A stretch of DNA of 64,000 bases from Agelas oroides (taxonomy: Eukaryota > Porifera > Demospongiae > Agelasida > Agelasidae): assembly GCA_949130485.1 (NCBI GenBank), contig OX422184.1, positions 16,702,324 through 16,766,323 on the forward strand, given 5' to 3'. The position numbers and the translations under genes are program-made. The notes beneath the pieces are model-generated. The model had not been told where the DNA came from, did not search any database, and saw only the letters and a list, made by a program, of their open reading frames with translations. Every line of letters begins with the position of its first letter. The stretch's first letter is position 1. This document shows, piece after piece, positions 12,830 through 25,863 of the stretch.

Positions 12830-15800
12830 TTCCACCCCTAATGTCCAGCACAGGTACGTTAACAGCCCAATTAGTGGTGCACTCTGGATGTTTACATAAA
12901 TAGTATACTTGGTTCATGCAGTACTAGGACCAACACTGGTTATATATACGGGTGGAAATTAGGCAGTTCATGCTTTTAGTTCCACCCCTAATGTCTTGCA
13001 CAGACTCAGCAAGCAGTACGACAATGAATGCTGCATGCACAATGGGTATATATTTACAAGCATAAATTGTGGTTCCACCCCACAGACAAATGTATAGAAA
13101 GTGCTCAACCATGTGTCACTAGAGGTTCAGGGTGCTTGGGTTTTCACTGGATGGAAATTATACATACTCATGTAGCAATTAAGGATAAGGTTCCAACATA
13201 GCTATAGATTAACACAATGATGCTGGACTGTGGATGTTAATAGTTTAGTACTAGGATCACCACCACTATAATGTGTGAAAATTAGGCAGCATTCATGGCG
13301 ATTTCATGCTCTGGGTTTCACTCCTAAAGTCTGGCACAGACTTGACAAACAGACTTGGCAAACGATAAATCACACTGACTGCTGCACAGTGGATATTCAC
13401 CATGGAGATTGATATACAAGTACAGATGACACAACTCCCATTGTGACATGTTGCATGCCTCATGCATAGCTATCAGGTCACAGTTTATCAGTTAAGTATA
13501 CTTTTGCTTAACCTGTGAATACAATACAATACTCTGTTACTATAGCAATGTGGTGAGTTAGTAGGTTACATATATATCCCTAAAGTTCAGCACAGATAAG
13601 TTAACAGTAACTCAATGAGTGCTGCACTAGCTCTGGATGTTTACTGGCAAAAATATTACACTAGGTCCATTCATAGCTGCAAACTATAACCAACATTGCT
13701 ATATAATGGGTGTAACTTAGGCAGTATTCATGCTCTGGGTTCCACCCCTAATGTCTGGTACAGACTTGGTAAACAATAACACAATGAATGCTGCAGACTG
13801 GATATTCACAAGAAAGAATCACAGCTGCAGTGCTTGGATGACCCATGAATTGCCTATGTTATTATTAGGTTGGATTAGCCTGTATTATGTCTTGATCAGA
13901 CAACACTTAGCCTCACAAATGGTGGGAGGTGGCCCAAGATTGCAAGTGAATGAAGGGGGGGAAACAGGCTATAAATGTGGTTGTGTGTTAAATTCTATGT
14001 CACCTTTTCACAACTCTCGACAAGAGACATTGTAGACTTAGCTGAATCATTGTCAGCAGCACTGAGAGACCTTCCTTTAGTTCATTGGTTTCTGCAACAA
14101 ACATGCATATTCCCACATCACCAAGCTAAGGGGCATGACCAGTACTTCCTGTGATTGCTTTTACAGTGAGTGTACACTATTTTAGGCAATTAAGACTATC
14201 ACAACATGTTATGATTACATATACAAAAGCAGTTTGTAGCACAATGTCAGCTAATGTCAGCTATTTGTTATATACTTGCAGCAGTAGCTTTAAGGATCTT
14301 GGGGGAGTGCCAATACTACTTTAAGATCATTCACAAGTAATTAGTGCTTCAATGGCCGTTTCTCTTTCTGCGAATTTCTGTTGCTCTTTCTGTGAATTTC
14401 TGTTGCCTTTACTGTGAATTTCTCACTCAGTTTGAGTTTACACACTTATTCCGGTTGCTATATTTAAGAATGACAATCTTTGATCTATTTCTGAGTGCTA
14501 GCTATACCCACTTAACATTATAAAGTCCCATCTGGTCAGTAACATGTTGGTATGTTACCAATGTTTCTCCAAACCCAGGCTTTTCATTCTGGATTTTGTC
14601 TCATATTTTTGGAGTAAAAATTTTGTACATGATGCAGTTGTGCCTGGTTTGAATTGAGACCTTATCTAAACCTTATCTGTACTAATCGTGCTATCCATCA
14701 CATTTTAAAAAATGCAACCGTCAAGTAATGCAATGACTTCCATTTTCATATTTGAATTGTCATATAAAATTGTCATCACCAGGCAACATTACTAATGTAG
14801 TAGCCCTACTGACAATTTTATACAGTCTGTAAGGTTAATTAATTCACATTGCTACTAATTGAATGATTGCCACCCTCTTCTGATGTGTGGTGAATTAAGT
14901 GAATTGCATGTGCACAACTTGTGGGTGTGGTGTGCCAACATATTCATTCTCAACACTGTAACTTGCCCCAAGCCCACTTTTTGTCATGTTTTGGCTTAGG
15001 CTTTAATATTCCTGTGTACTCAGTTTCAACAAATCGTGAATAATTATGTCATAAATACAGTTTAACTCTACCCTACTGTAAGTTCCACCCCTAAAATCTG
15101 CCATGACAAGCAAATGGAGATTCACAAGCATAAATAGTACATGTGCAGCTGTATGGCTAACACTATTACTGAGTCAAGGTTACATATCACAGTTAGAACT
15201 GCATTGGAAAACAGTGATACCAGATCAATGATATACACCTACAGATGATACTACTCCCATTGTGGTAGATTGCATGCCACATGGTTATGGGCTATATCAC
15301 AAGAGATCAAATAGGTATACTTTCGCTTGACCCGTGATGACATTCATACAACACATTTATCAATCTGTTACTCTGACAATGTAGTTTATATTGTGAGTTA
15401 GTAGTTCTGGAGTCCACCCCCAAGTCCAGCACAGATAACACAATGAGTGCTGTACTCTGGATGTTTACAAGCAAAAATAGTATTATCAGATCCATAGCTG
15501 CAGTACTAAGACCAACACAACTTATAATGCGTGGACTTAGGCACAGACTTAATGAGCAAAAACACAATGAATGCTGCACTCTGGATACTTACATACATGA
15601 ACTACGGTTCCACTCCTGATGTCTGACACAGAAAGCCCTCACAATGGACGCTCAGCAGTGCTCTGGATAATTTGCAAGCATAAATGACACACTAGAGTTT
15701 ATGCAGAGCTGCTGGGCTTGGGGATGGAAATTATGTCGTGATTATGGTTTTACCAGCACAGAACAACACAATTAGTACTGGACTCTGGATGTTTACAAGC

Positions 15801-18800
15801 AAAAATTCACAGCTGCAGTACTCTGACCACTATATTAGGTTATATTAGGCTATCATACACTTGGTTCCACCCCTAATGTCCAGCACAGAGTCGGCAAACA
15901 AATAACACAATGACCTTGGATATTTGATGTTAAATTCCAACCATATTGTAGTTATCACAATGAGTGTTGCACTCTGGTTGTTCACATTGTCAAGCTTCAA
16001 TTACAGCTGCAGTGCTAGAACCACCAATATAAATCAAGTATTATTTTGCTTATGTTATTTTTGGGTTGAACTTCCCTGTTTGTAATATGTTGTGATCAGA
16101 CAACGCTAAGCCTCATAAACAGTGGGATGTGGGCCAAAGACTGCAAAATAAAAGACATTCTAGGCTTAGCCAGCAGCACTGAGAGAATTTCCTTTAGCTC
16201 AATGGTTTCTGCAACAAAATGTGCCTATTTCCATACCACGAAGATAAAGGACATGACCAGCACTTCCTGCAATCACTTTTACAGTGAATGTACACACAGT
16301 CTTAGGCTATTAAAGTCTTAGGCTATTAAGACTATCACAACATGTTATGATTACATATCAACACAAAAGCAGTTTGTAGCACAATGTCAGCTAATTAGGC
16401 TATTTGTTATATACTTGCAGCAGTAGCTTTAACGTACCCTCTACTGCTGTTCTGCTACAACTGTGCTTATGCTAGACAATAGAGAGAATCACAAGTAATA
16501 ATCAGTGCCTCAATGTCTCTTTCCTTTCCTGCGAATTTCTCACTCAGTAAAGTTATGTACTCTTTCAGCTGTCTATATCACAAACAGCAACCTTTGATGA
16601 TTTTCAAGTGCTACACTCATATAATTTGTAAATTCCCACCTAATCAGTAATGTGTTGTACATCCCATTTTCCAAAACGGGCCTTTATTTTATTTTATCTT
16701 GCATCTTTGGAGAAAAATTTGAAGGAAAGCCTGGATGTACAATGATGCAGTTGTGCACCATAATTATCTGTGCTACATTTTTTGCCATCCATCACAGAAC
16801 TCTACACTTAAGAACTGAACATGGACACTTCATGTTATATGCAACCATAAAGTCATGCAATGACATTCACTTTCATACTTAAGTTTTTTGGACCGTAAGA
16901 ATTTTCATATAAAATCGGCATCATCATGGCAATGTAGTATTACAGTAGTATAGCCACGTCTTACAGATAAAGTCTATATGACAGTCCATAAAGTTCATTC
17001 ATGTTGCTAATAATTGAAGTAATAATTACCAATCTCTACTGAGGTGTGGTGAATGAAGTCAATTCCATGAACACAGCTTGTGAGTGTGGGTGTGCCAGTG
17101 TATTCATTCTCAAAAATGTAACTTGCCCCTACCCACTATGTAATGACTTAGACCTTAATGTTTCTGTCTGTTCGGTTGCAATAAATCATTAATACATATG
17201 TACTAAAGATTTAACTCTGCCCTATGCTAAATTAAATCGATAATGTCTGCCATGACAAATGAATGGAGATTCACAAGTATGGATAGTACACTATGTTTAT
17301 GCAGAGCTGCAGGGCTAACACTATTACTGAGTCAAGATTACCTATCACAGTTAGAACTGCATTGTTAATGCAACAAACAGTGATACCAGATCAATGATAT
17401 ACAATTACAGATGATACTACTCCCATTGTGGCAGATTGCATGCCACATGGTTATCAGGCCACAGTTGTATCACAAATATCTCAAGTAGATATATACACTT
17501 TCGCTTAACATGTGATGACATTCATACAATACATGCAATATACTCAGTTACTATAACAATGTAGTTCATTTACCTGTATACAGTTATACTGTGAGTTGGT
17601 AGTTCTGGATACCATTCCTAATGTCTAGCACAGGCAAGTTAACAATAATTCAATTAGTGCTGTTACAAGCAAACTAGTAGATTAGGTTGGTGCAATACTA
17701 GGATCAATTATGGGTGGAATTTAGGCAGTGTTCATGCTCTGGGTTCCACCCCAAATGTCTGGTACAGACACAGCACCGATAACACAATGAATGTAGCACA
17801 CTGGATATTCATAAGCATGAACTGCAGTTCCACCCCTAATGTCGAAGACCAACAGTGAGTTATCACAATGATATGGATATTCACAATCTTGAATCGCAGC
17901 TGCAGTGCTAGGACCACCTAAACAGTGGGAGCTGGGTGAAAGATTGCAAACTATCAAACTCAACTGTAGGTTGAAGATTTAATTATATAGGTACAAGAAA
18001 CATAATTACGTTATAGGATTCACGTTGCTACAGTTGTGGTCATCTTTTCACAACATGTTCTACACTAAAGAGACATTTTATATTGAATGGCTAGTAGCAC
18101 TGAAAAGTCTTTTTTTTTTTTGTCTCAATGGTGTCTGCAACAACATGTGCCTATTTCCATACCACGAAGATAAAGGACATGACCAGCACTTCCTGCAATC
18201 ACTTTTACAGTGAGTGTACACACAGTCTTAGGCTATTAAAGTCTTAGGCTATTAAGACTATCACAACATGTTATGATTACATATCAATACAACAGCAGTT
18301 TGTAGCACAATGTCAGCTAATAAGGTTGCTTGTTATATATACGTGCAGCAGTAGCTTTAAGGAACTCTCCACTGCTGATCTGTTACAACTGTGTATAAGT
18401 TCATTCACAAGTAGCTAGTGACTCAATGTTTTTTGCCCTTTCTGCAAATTTCTCACTGAGTATAGTTTGAGTTACGCACTTCTATCCATATCGAGAACAA
18501 CCATTTATGATCCATTTCTGAGTGCTTGCTACACCCACTTAATTGTATAAAGCCCCACCTAGTCAGTAACTCCGGCATGTTGCAACGTTCCCCCTATTAC
18601 CCAAATAGTGCATGCCACATGCATATTAGGCCATAGTTTTATTGCAACATATCAGATATCCTAAATGGGTACATTTTGCTTAATCTCTGATTACAATGCA
18701 ATATTGATAACGATGCAGTTCATACTGTCAACTTATAGTAGTTCTTGGTTCCACCAATAAAGTCCAGCACAAGTAAGCTAACATAACTCAATTAGTGCTG

Positions 18801-19680
18801 CACTAGCTCTGGATGTTTACAAACTAAATATTACACTAGGTTCATTCACAGCTGCAGTACTAGGACTAAAACTGGGTGGAACTTAGGCAGTATTCATGGT
18901 CTGGGTTCCACCCCTAATGTCTGGTACAGACACAGTAAATGACTGCTGCACTCTGGACAATTCACAAGCATGAATCACAGCTGCAATGCTGCAATGCTAT
19001 AGGGTTAACACTGCAGCACCAATGCGAATTGATCATGTTATTATTGGATTGCCTGCTTACAGTATATCTTTATCAGACAACACTAAGCCTCATATACAGT
19101 GGGAGGTGGGCTCAAAGACTGCAATTTAACTGTAGAGTAAAGATTTAATTTTGAAAAACATAACTGCTATGGTTGTGTGGGTTAAGTTCTTTGTCACCTT
19201 ACACAACTTGTTCTACATACAAGAGACATTCTAGACTTAGCTGAATCCTTGCCAGCAGCACTGAGAGACCTTCATTAAGCTCAATGGTTTCTGCAGCAAA
19301 CATGCATATTCCCACTTCACCAAGCTAAGGGGCATGACCCGTACTTCCTGTGATCGCTTTTGAAGTGAGTATACACTATTTTAGGCAATAAAGACTATCA
19401 CAACATGTTATGATTACATATCAATACAACAGCAGTTTGTAGCACAATGCCAGCTAATGAAGCGCTGGGCTAAGGGAATAGAGAGCATAATAAGTTCATT
19501 CACATGATTGTACTTAGTGCCTCAATGTTTGTTGGTCTTCTGTAGATTTTTCTCTCAGCATTGTTTGAGCATATGCAGTATATATCAAGAACGACAAGCA
19601 TTGATCTATTTCTGAGTGCTTCACCCACATAAGTTTGTAAAGCCCAACTCATGTCAGCATAATGCTAACAAATATTGAGC
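12830..19680. repeat. Degenerate nested tandem array (about 6.9 kb)
   Basis: Two levels of repetition are visible. Short units contain 'ttccacccctaatgtctggc', 'cacaatgaatgctgcactct', 'ggatattcacaagcat' and 'cagctgcagtgctaggacca', recurring tens of times with indels. A larger unit contains 'catgaccag(c/t)acttcctg' followed by 'caacatgttatgattacata' and 'cagtttgtagcacaatg'. It recurs near 14138, 16253, 18178 and 19334, at spacings of roughly 2.1, 1.9 and 1.2 kb. No coding potential is evident. A shorter relative is at 55.6-56.1 kb. Confidence 0.85.
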
Positions 19681-22447
19681 CACTGTAAATCCAAAGTTTC
19701 TAAGAAAAAATGAAAATCTTTGATCTCAGTGCTTCAGCAGGGACAAGTAAGTGACTCCCCCTTGCCCATCCTACTGGAGAACTATAGAGTAAGTCACCAA
19801 ACACCTCGACCATTTACCACAGGAAACAAGAAGTAACAGCAATCCATGCAGTGGGCCATTTGACTGAGAACTGGTTTAGCAGACAGAGGTGTATTTTGTC
19901 TTGTACCAACGTGCCTGCAATGTACATCACTGCTACAGGCTACAATATAGTAAAGAACAAAAGCTACAGATAGCCCAGACTGTTCTTAGTATGCTCAACA
20001 AATCTTTCACATAAGCCTAACATGTTTGTTGGTCTTCTGTTGGTCCATCGTGCTCCATGGTTGTAATAAACAAACAGGAACTTTTGAAGTTGCAATCAGT
20101 TCAAAATCTACTCATTTGTCAGTTCCTATGTATTACATAAAACATAATCTCAGTCAATCCAACAAAACAAGCAATGACACAAAATTTATCATACAACTCA
20201 GCTCTCCTCTTTTCTTCAAACAAATGTAATGACAAATCATGCACATCCTCACCAATGTACTGTACATTGAGCATCTCTTTCTGGGACCAGGCTGAGAAGG
20301 TTTCCATCATATAGAGCTACATGTAGTCTCTATCCCAGGTCTGCATCTGGTGTTTTGCTGCTTGCAGTAGGCAAAAGTGAAGATTGCCTGGTAAGTTTTC
20401 TCATGTGAGAGTAATTGCGAACAAAATAGAAATTGTTTTGCATGTTGTTCAACCAACTACACATTCAATGGTTTGTGTGTGGTTAGATATGTGTGTAGGT
20501 TGCCTAATACTTTTTCTGTTCTGATCCTCATGGACCCACACACAATTTAAACCCTTTCTACTATTTTTCTACCAGTGACATTTCTCACATGCAAAAAAGT
20601 TACCAGGTTCTCTCATGTTTTTCCGTAATACAGTGACAAAATTATGTAAAGTGAAGGACAGCAGCAGCCTTGACAGCATGCATGCACAAGTCTTACGATA
20701 CAGGCTGCTGCTCAGGTAGTTAAACTACTGCCACTGCTAAGTACAACTTTGATTTGACATTGAAAGTTACTCAGATAATAAAGAAAGCCATTATTTTTCG
20801 AGTTTAAGCAATCAAAGTGGCATATAATTTAAGTATTTTGAACCTTGGACTTAATAGGCTGACTCGGTAACAATTAGAAAGGGCGCCCTGCCGGGGAGGA
20901 TGTATTACACTTGCAGAATGCAGATCGTGGGACTCCAGTAATCCGAGGCCAGTTCGCTAGATATAAGTACCACAATCATCAGGTAAAATGTGGTACGATT
21001 CTGAGGTTACAAACATGTACATACGCGTTACAGAAGTCACACTGAATTAAGTCGAAAATCGTCACATGTGGTCCACGGATTAGTCAAAACAGACTCGGAC
21101 TCAAATTTAGCACCCTCAATTTCCAATGAACGTACCGACTTTGCGTTGTGAAGCATCCCTGCGCTTGAAAACGCCAATTCGTGGTGGGTGCCATATGCAC
21201 CACTGCAAAAACGTGAAAAAAGCCGTACAGGAAATTGACTTCGTAAACTCTACGGGAACTATTACTTCAATGCTCCATATCGCACAACCCACGCAACGGA
21301 TTTTCTTTGAACAAACTTCGCAGAAAGGCCAAAATAGAGCATTTATGGCAATTTTGACTTAAACCATCGGTAATTCTCAAGCATAGCATGATGTGTTTGT
21401 GTGGTTCCCAAGCTCTTTTCCAAACTGCTTTTGGTGGTGGCCCGAATGAGACTAGTGCGATGCTGGTTGCTTTATCTCTGTTGTGAAGTTAGTCTATAGT
21501 TAGTCTATAGTTAATCGACATTTTTAGCATTTGATATCACCATCCTAATGGTTTTTCCATTGTCCATTAGCGACAAAACGTTATAATCAGGCATAAGCTA
21601 GTATACACTAATTTATATGGTCGGAAACGATTGTCATTCTTGGCATATATGCTCGAACAATGCAGAGTGAAAAATCTGCAAAACGAGCAACAAACATCGA
21701 GGGTCTAAGTAGGGTGTGGTCAGAGCTGGGAAAAGAAGTATAGCCTACGGGTGATACGTTTTACCGCTAGGAGCATGTCCTTTACTTCCATTGTGATTTT
21801 TAGTTTTGCTTTTATCATCTATTGCATTGCCTTGTTGTTGTTCTTTTTTTTTGGTGGGAGGGGGGATGTGTAGCCATCGATTGAGTGCTGTACAACGAGT
21901 GCACAAGTTTTATTTATACAGAGTACAGATAATATTAAGTAAAATGAGTGAGCAAACAGGATTCGTTCATGGCATTAGCAACCGCTTCGCATTACCCATA
22001 CCTTAACTTGCCTGACGGGCGAAGTTTCCGTACTAGTGCAAAAAATCCGGGCAGGAAGGAAGCTGCATCCTAAAACCGTTGACTCCGGAAGAGAAAATAT
22101 GACAGGGAGGAAATGTACTTTTTCCGAGCATTCTATACCTCCAGCGTTTTGTCCCGTGGTCGTAGCATGTCCGTGCATGCTATCTTTGTTTGGCATGCCT
22201 TTGCAGTCACGTTGCTGCAAGAATAAACTACAGCTCTCTGCTATTTCTGTTCTGAACTACAGTACAATAACAGCATCGTCTCCGGTGCATAAATGGGAGG
22301 GGCTGCTTTTCCTGTTTCCTGTGGTCAGCCGATTATTTGTATTGACCGAACATTGGTATAGTTTACTCTGAGTACGCAACGAATTGCTGCATGTCGTATA
22401 ATTTCGGAAATTTACTCTGCAGCAAACGTAGTCAAGTATAGTCTAAG
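19681..22447. other. Intergenic and 5' flank of the glycosyltransferase gene, no gene recognised
   Basis: AT-rich to 20.8 kb, then more balanced composition with CpG-containing words (for example gggcgccctgccgggg at 20881) toward the glycosyltransferase gene. No open frame here has a recognisable domain. Promoter elements could not be assigned with confidence. Confidence 0.4.
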
Positions 22448-23995
22448 ATGGATAAAGTGACTGCAACTGCAACAGTTTACCTGATTTTGTGTTGCTGTAT
22501 TGCTGCTGTATCTCAAAGTTATCGCAAAAATTTATCTATTTTACTTGTTACAGCTCCGAGCCCTGGACACGTAATAAAGATGGCGGCATTAGGTGAAGAG
22601 CTAGTTACGCGAGGACACAACGTTACTCTGAGCACCACGGAAAGAGAAGGATCTAAACTGCCTCAAAAACTTGCTGATGATTATGGAATGTCATATGTGA
22701 ATGCTGGTCCGGATGATCTCAATTCAGAAACTTTTATAAAGCATCAAAAAGCAGTACATGATAAAACAATCTATGGGAGTGTGCTGATATCTGCTCAAGT
22801 TATATACCCAGGTTGGGCTAACCACACTGCTGAAACACTTGATAACATCCTTCATAAAAATTGGGATGTAGTGGTTGTGGAACAATACATGTCTCCTACA
22901 TTTGCTTGCTATACTAAGAAATGGAAAATCCCCATGATTGTTCTTCACACTACCATTGATTTTCGCCTACATCACCTTCCTCCCTGGTCATATCCACTTT
23001 TTACCACAGGATATGCAGAAAATTTAAGTTTTATGGAACGTCTCATTTTAGTTTTCTATCGCTTTGCATTCTGCTACTTGGAAACTGTTTTTGTAAATGC
23101 ACAGTTGACACGTAGTGGTGATGAATGCACGTCAGAATACTATCATGCAGCTGCTGCAGGGGGTACAACAACACCCCTCATTGTCGGGACTGTGTTTGGG
23201 TTTGAATTTGCTCGACCTGTGCTGCCACTTATACACTATGTGGGGCCACTTGTGCCAAAATTGCAGGAAGCTTTACCAAATGATTTGCGAACCTGGTTAG
23301 ATATGAAGGACCCTAAGACTGTTGTCTACATCAGCATGGGTTCAACTGCATCCTTAACTCCAAGTATGGGAAAAGCTATACTTAATGGCATTTTGAGCAC
23401 AGAATATGATGCAGTGTGGAGTCTTCGTAAAAGCAATCGTGATATCTTGGAAGGGCTTACAATTAATACTAGTCGATTCTTCATATCAGAGTGGGTGCCT
23501 CAGCGCACACTGTTAAAAAGTGACAGACTTGCCATGTTTATTGGTCATGGTGGAATGGGTGGCATTACAGAAACTTTGCAAAATTCTCTTCCAGTCATTG
23601 CCATTCCATTTAATTTTGACCAGTGGGGTACTGCTGCACGGATTAAAGCTCAGGGGCTTGGAATTGTTTTAGACCGCCATCATCTCACTGCAAGTAACGT
23701 TGCAGCTGCAGTTGAAGCTCTTAGATCAACCAAATATATAGAAAAGGCAAAGAAAATGAGCAAGATTTTTAACAATGCGGGAGGGACTAAGAAAGCTGCA
23801 GAATTAGTTGAGTACTATGTAGAGGTCGGTTATGAACACCTGGTCTCAGGTTATTCAACTGAACACCAGTGGAATTGGATGGAGTTTTATAACATTGAAA
23901 CAGATGTATATGTATTAACCTTTCTGTCTCTGATCCCAGTTGTGTGTTGTTGCTTAAAATGTTTTTGCTCTCTTTGTAACATGGTAATCCATTAA
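22448..23995 (+). CDS. UDP-glycosyltransferase (UGT, GT1 family), membrane-anchored
   Basis: An intact intronless 515-residue protein of normal UGT length. It opens with a signal peptide (MDKVTATATVYLILCCCIAA), followed by the N-terminal acceptor-binding half with PSPGH; His41 sits where the catalytic base of GT1 enzymes lies. The C-terminal half has VVYISMGS (about 292-299), then SEWVPQ (347-352), GHGGMGGITE (366-375) and PFNFDQWG (387-394). These form the UDP-sugar-binding signature, with HGG and the terminal DQ pair intact. A hydrophobic Cys-rich stretch at about 486-515 is the expected C-terminal ER membrane anchor, although the tail lacks an obvious KKxx. It probably transfers a sugar from UDP-sugar to small lipophilic or xenobiotic acceptors in the ER lumen. 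Donor and substrate cannot be read from sequence. The lack of introns could mean retroposition, but single-exon GT1 genes are not rare. Confidence 0.93.
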   Translation: MDKVTATATVYLILCCCIAAVSQSYRKNLSILLVTAPSPGHVIKMAALGEELVTRGHNVTLSTTEREGSKLPQKLADDYGMSYVNAGPDDLNSETFIKHQKAVHDKTIYGSVLISAQVIYPGWANHTAETLDNILHKNWDVVVVEQYMSPTFACYTKKWKIPMIVLHTTIDFRLHHLPPWSYPLFTTGYAENLSFMERLILVFYRFAFCYLETVFVNAQLTRSGDECTSEYYHAAAAGGTTTPLIVGTVFGFEFARPVLPLIHYVGPLVPKLQEALPNDLRTWLDMKDPKTVVYISMGSTASLTPSMGKAILNGILSTEYDAVWSLRKSNRDILEGLTINTSRFFISEWVPQRTLLKSDRLAMFIGHGGMGGITETLQNSLPVIAIPFNFDQWGTAARIKAQGLGIVLDRHHLTASNVAAAVEALRSTKYIEKAKKMSKIFNNAGGTKKAAELVEYYVEVGYEHLVSGYSTEHQWNWMEFYNIETDVYVLTFLSLIPVVCCCLKCFCSLCNMVIH

Positions 23996-24580
23996 TTAAA
24001 AGGAAACTTTAATTTTTGACTAGCTGTTACTTGAGTTGAAATTGAGTGAACACATGACATACATGGCAACACAAGCACTGCATTTGCTCATCTGAATAAC
24101 AAGCAAGTACTCTGCATGGCATTTTTAGCATAGGTGAGCAGCTATGTATGTGCTAACCATACTGACCCTGCTTATTTTTGTATGTTGTTGCTTGAAACTT
24201 TTTTCTTAAAGTTGTCCTTATGTTGTCTAGTGCTGTCCTTATGCTTTCCAGAGTTGTCCTTATGTTGTCTAGTGCTGTCCTTATGCTTTCTAGAGTTGTC
24301 CATCTATCCATCAAGGCCTAACATTTACTCATCTGAATGACAAGCCATGCAGTCTATATGCAGTCATTTGCCAATTATATATGCATATGATATACAATTT
24401 TGAATTAACCTTATACTGACCTTGCTCATTATTCTGGTGTCTCAGTTGCAGGTGAGTAAACATATGTTTGCGTAGAACAAATTACAGCAATTCAAGCCTA
24501 ACAGTTACTCATCTGAATAACAAGCATGCACTGCAGTTTGACATTTCTGATACAGATGAGTAGGTAAAGTGACTGTTTGT
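23996..24580. repeat. Repeat-bearing 3' flank, including a 42-bp tandem repeat at 24211-24300
   Basis: The unit gttgtccttatgttgtctag + tgctgtccttatgctttc is repeated with period 42 bp (starts at 24211, 24253, 24295). Around it are short modules 'gttactcatctga' and 'cagatgagta' in opposing orientation. They recur at 24.5, 29.9, 30.0, 31.4 and 31.6 kb and look like a small foldback family. Confidence 0.7.
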
Positions 24581-25320
24581 AGTTTTCTTGCTGCTGTTAT
24601 TGATACAGATGAGTAAGTAAATTTTAGGCTTAATTAATTATTGGATGGAGAGTTCATTTCACTCTGATACCTATAAAACCATGACAACCATGACAAGTAT
24701 AGCTTGGCAGTTTGTTTATTTCTGTTTTTCTGCTACATTTATTAAGCCACAAACTATATATTATATGAGTATACGTGGGTAAGTCTTGACAACAAATTGA
24801 TGTGATAAATCCGGTCCTTTGTTCTGCACACAGACAGCATTCTGTATAAGCATGCATCTATCATAAAATGTCATGGTTAACGGTCTGGTTGATTGGCATA
24901 TTATTTGGTAGATGCATGTTCCAGCTTTAGAGCAGTAGTAAAAGTTTTCTTGCTGCTGTTATTGATACAGATGAGTAAGTAAATTTTAGGCTTAATTAAT
25001 TATTGGATGGAGAGCTGATTTCACTCTGATACCTGTACAACCATGGCAACCATGACAAGTAGCTTGGCAGTTTGTTTGTTCTTTTTATTTCTTGTTGTTG
25101 TTTTTTTCTGCTACGTTTATTAAGCCACAAATTACTGATGTTGGTATACATGGGTAAGTCTTGACAACAACTTGATGTGATAAATCCGGTCCTTTGTTCT
25201 GCACACAGACAACATTCTGTATAAGCATGCATCTATCATAAAATGTCGTGGTTAACGGTCTGGTTGATTGGCATATTATTTGGTAGATGCATGTTCCAGC
25301 TTTAGAGCAATAGTAAAAGT
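24581..25320. repeat. Tandem duplication, about 365 bp x 2
   Basis: Copy 1 (24581-24942) and copy 2 (24943-25320) both begin agttttcttgctgctgttat and end ttccagctttagagca(g/a)tag. They are nearly identical apart from small indels, such as a 'ttcttgttgttg' expansion in copy 2. The minus strand has an open frame through copy 2 (25426 to 25085), but copy 1 has a stop at the matching place. Confidence 0.88.
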
Positions 25321-25426
25321 TTTTATGGCGTAAACGTTTTGCCTTTTCAGTCAGGTTACACTGATAGTTGTTGAAGATATCACCGACACGCATAGTGAAT
25401 TGAAGCCAGGTATTCCGCAAGACCAT
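25085..25426 (-). CDS. Uncertain 113-codon open frame over the tandem duplication
   Basis: The frame starts ATG at 25426 and contains several cysteines (YYCSKAGTCIYQIICQ, MLIQNVVCVQNKG). I do not recognise it. Half lies in a duplicated repeat whose sister copy is interrupted, so it may be only a chance frame or a remnant of a repeat-borne gene. Confidence 0.18.
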   Translation of the reverse strand: MVLRNTWLQFTMRVGDIFNNYQCNLTEKAKRLRHKNFYYCSKAGTCIYQIICQSTRPLTTTFYDRCMLIQNVVCVQNKGPDLSHQVVVKTYPCIPTSVICGLINVAEKNNNKK

Positions 25427-25548
25427 GCGTACCTGCAGTGTTGGGGTGTTGACTGGGAACGACAGTCAGCATTCATGCTATGCTTGGTACCCGGCGCGGA
25501 GAAAGAGCGCCTGGTGCACACTGATGCGCTTCCGGTTAATTAAAAATG

Positions 25549-25863
25549 GCGTTGTTCACGTTTATGACGTTTACTCTGACAAAATACATCCCGACGTGGC
25601 CCAGTTAGCGAAAACGGCATCGGTGTGCCGCCTTTGTGGATCCTCTGTGGCTTATAGCCACCATAGAGTAGCATTGTTTGGTAAAAAAAGCTAGCCAGGA
25701 AAGATTAGCATCAAGGATAAGCGCTCTGTTGGATATAACGTTGAACGATGATGACGGCTTACCGAATCTCATGTGTGCGAAGTGCAAGCGGAGAGTTGAA
25801 AGTTTAGAGAACCATACTTGGGGTCGCAAGTCGCTGAAGGGCATCAGAAATCGCTTGTGCTGA
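25549..25863 (+). pseudogene. ZAD-like zinc-finger domain fragment, frameshifted
   Basis: Two overlapping frames together encode one CxxC…CxxC domain: VCRLCGSS… (from about 25624) runs to LFGKKS and a stop at 25692-25694. The adjacent frame continues QERLASRISALLDI…DDGLPNLMCAKCKRRVESLE to a stop at 25861-25863. The break is at a run of seven A residues (25682-25688), where one base too many or too few separates the halves. The two Cys pairs and spacing match ZAD-type zinc-binding domains found before C2H2 finger arrays and in mobile-element proteins. No C2H2 array follows. It is a relic, or a homopolymer error in an active short gene. Confidence 0.6.

Noticed and set aside
12830-19680. CRISPR-like array
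   Set aside because: Repeats are degenerate, variable in length and without constant spacers, and the setting is eukaryotic.
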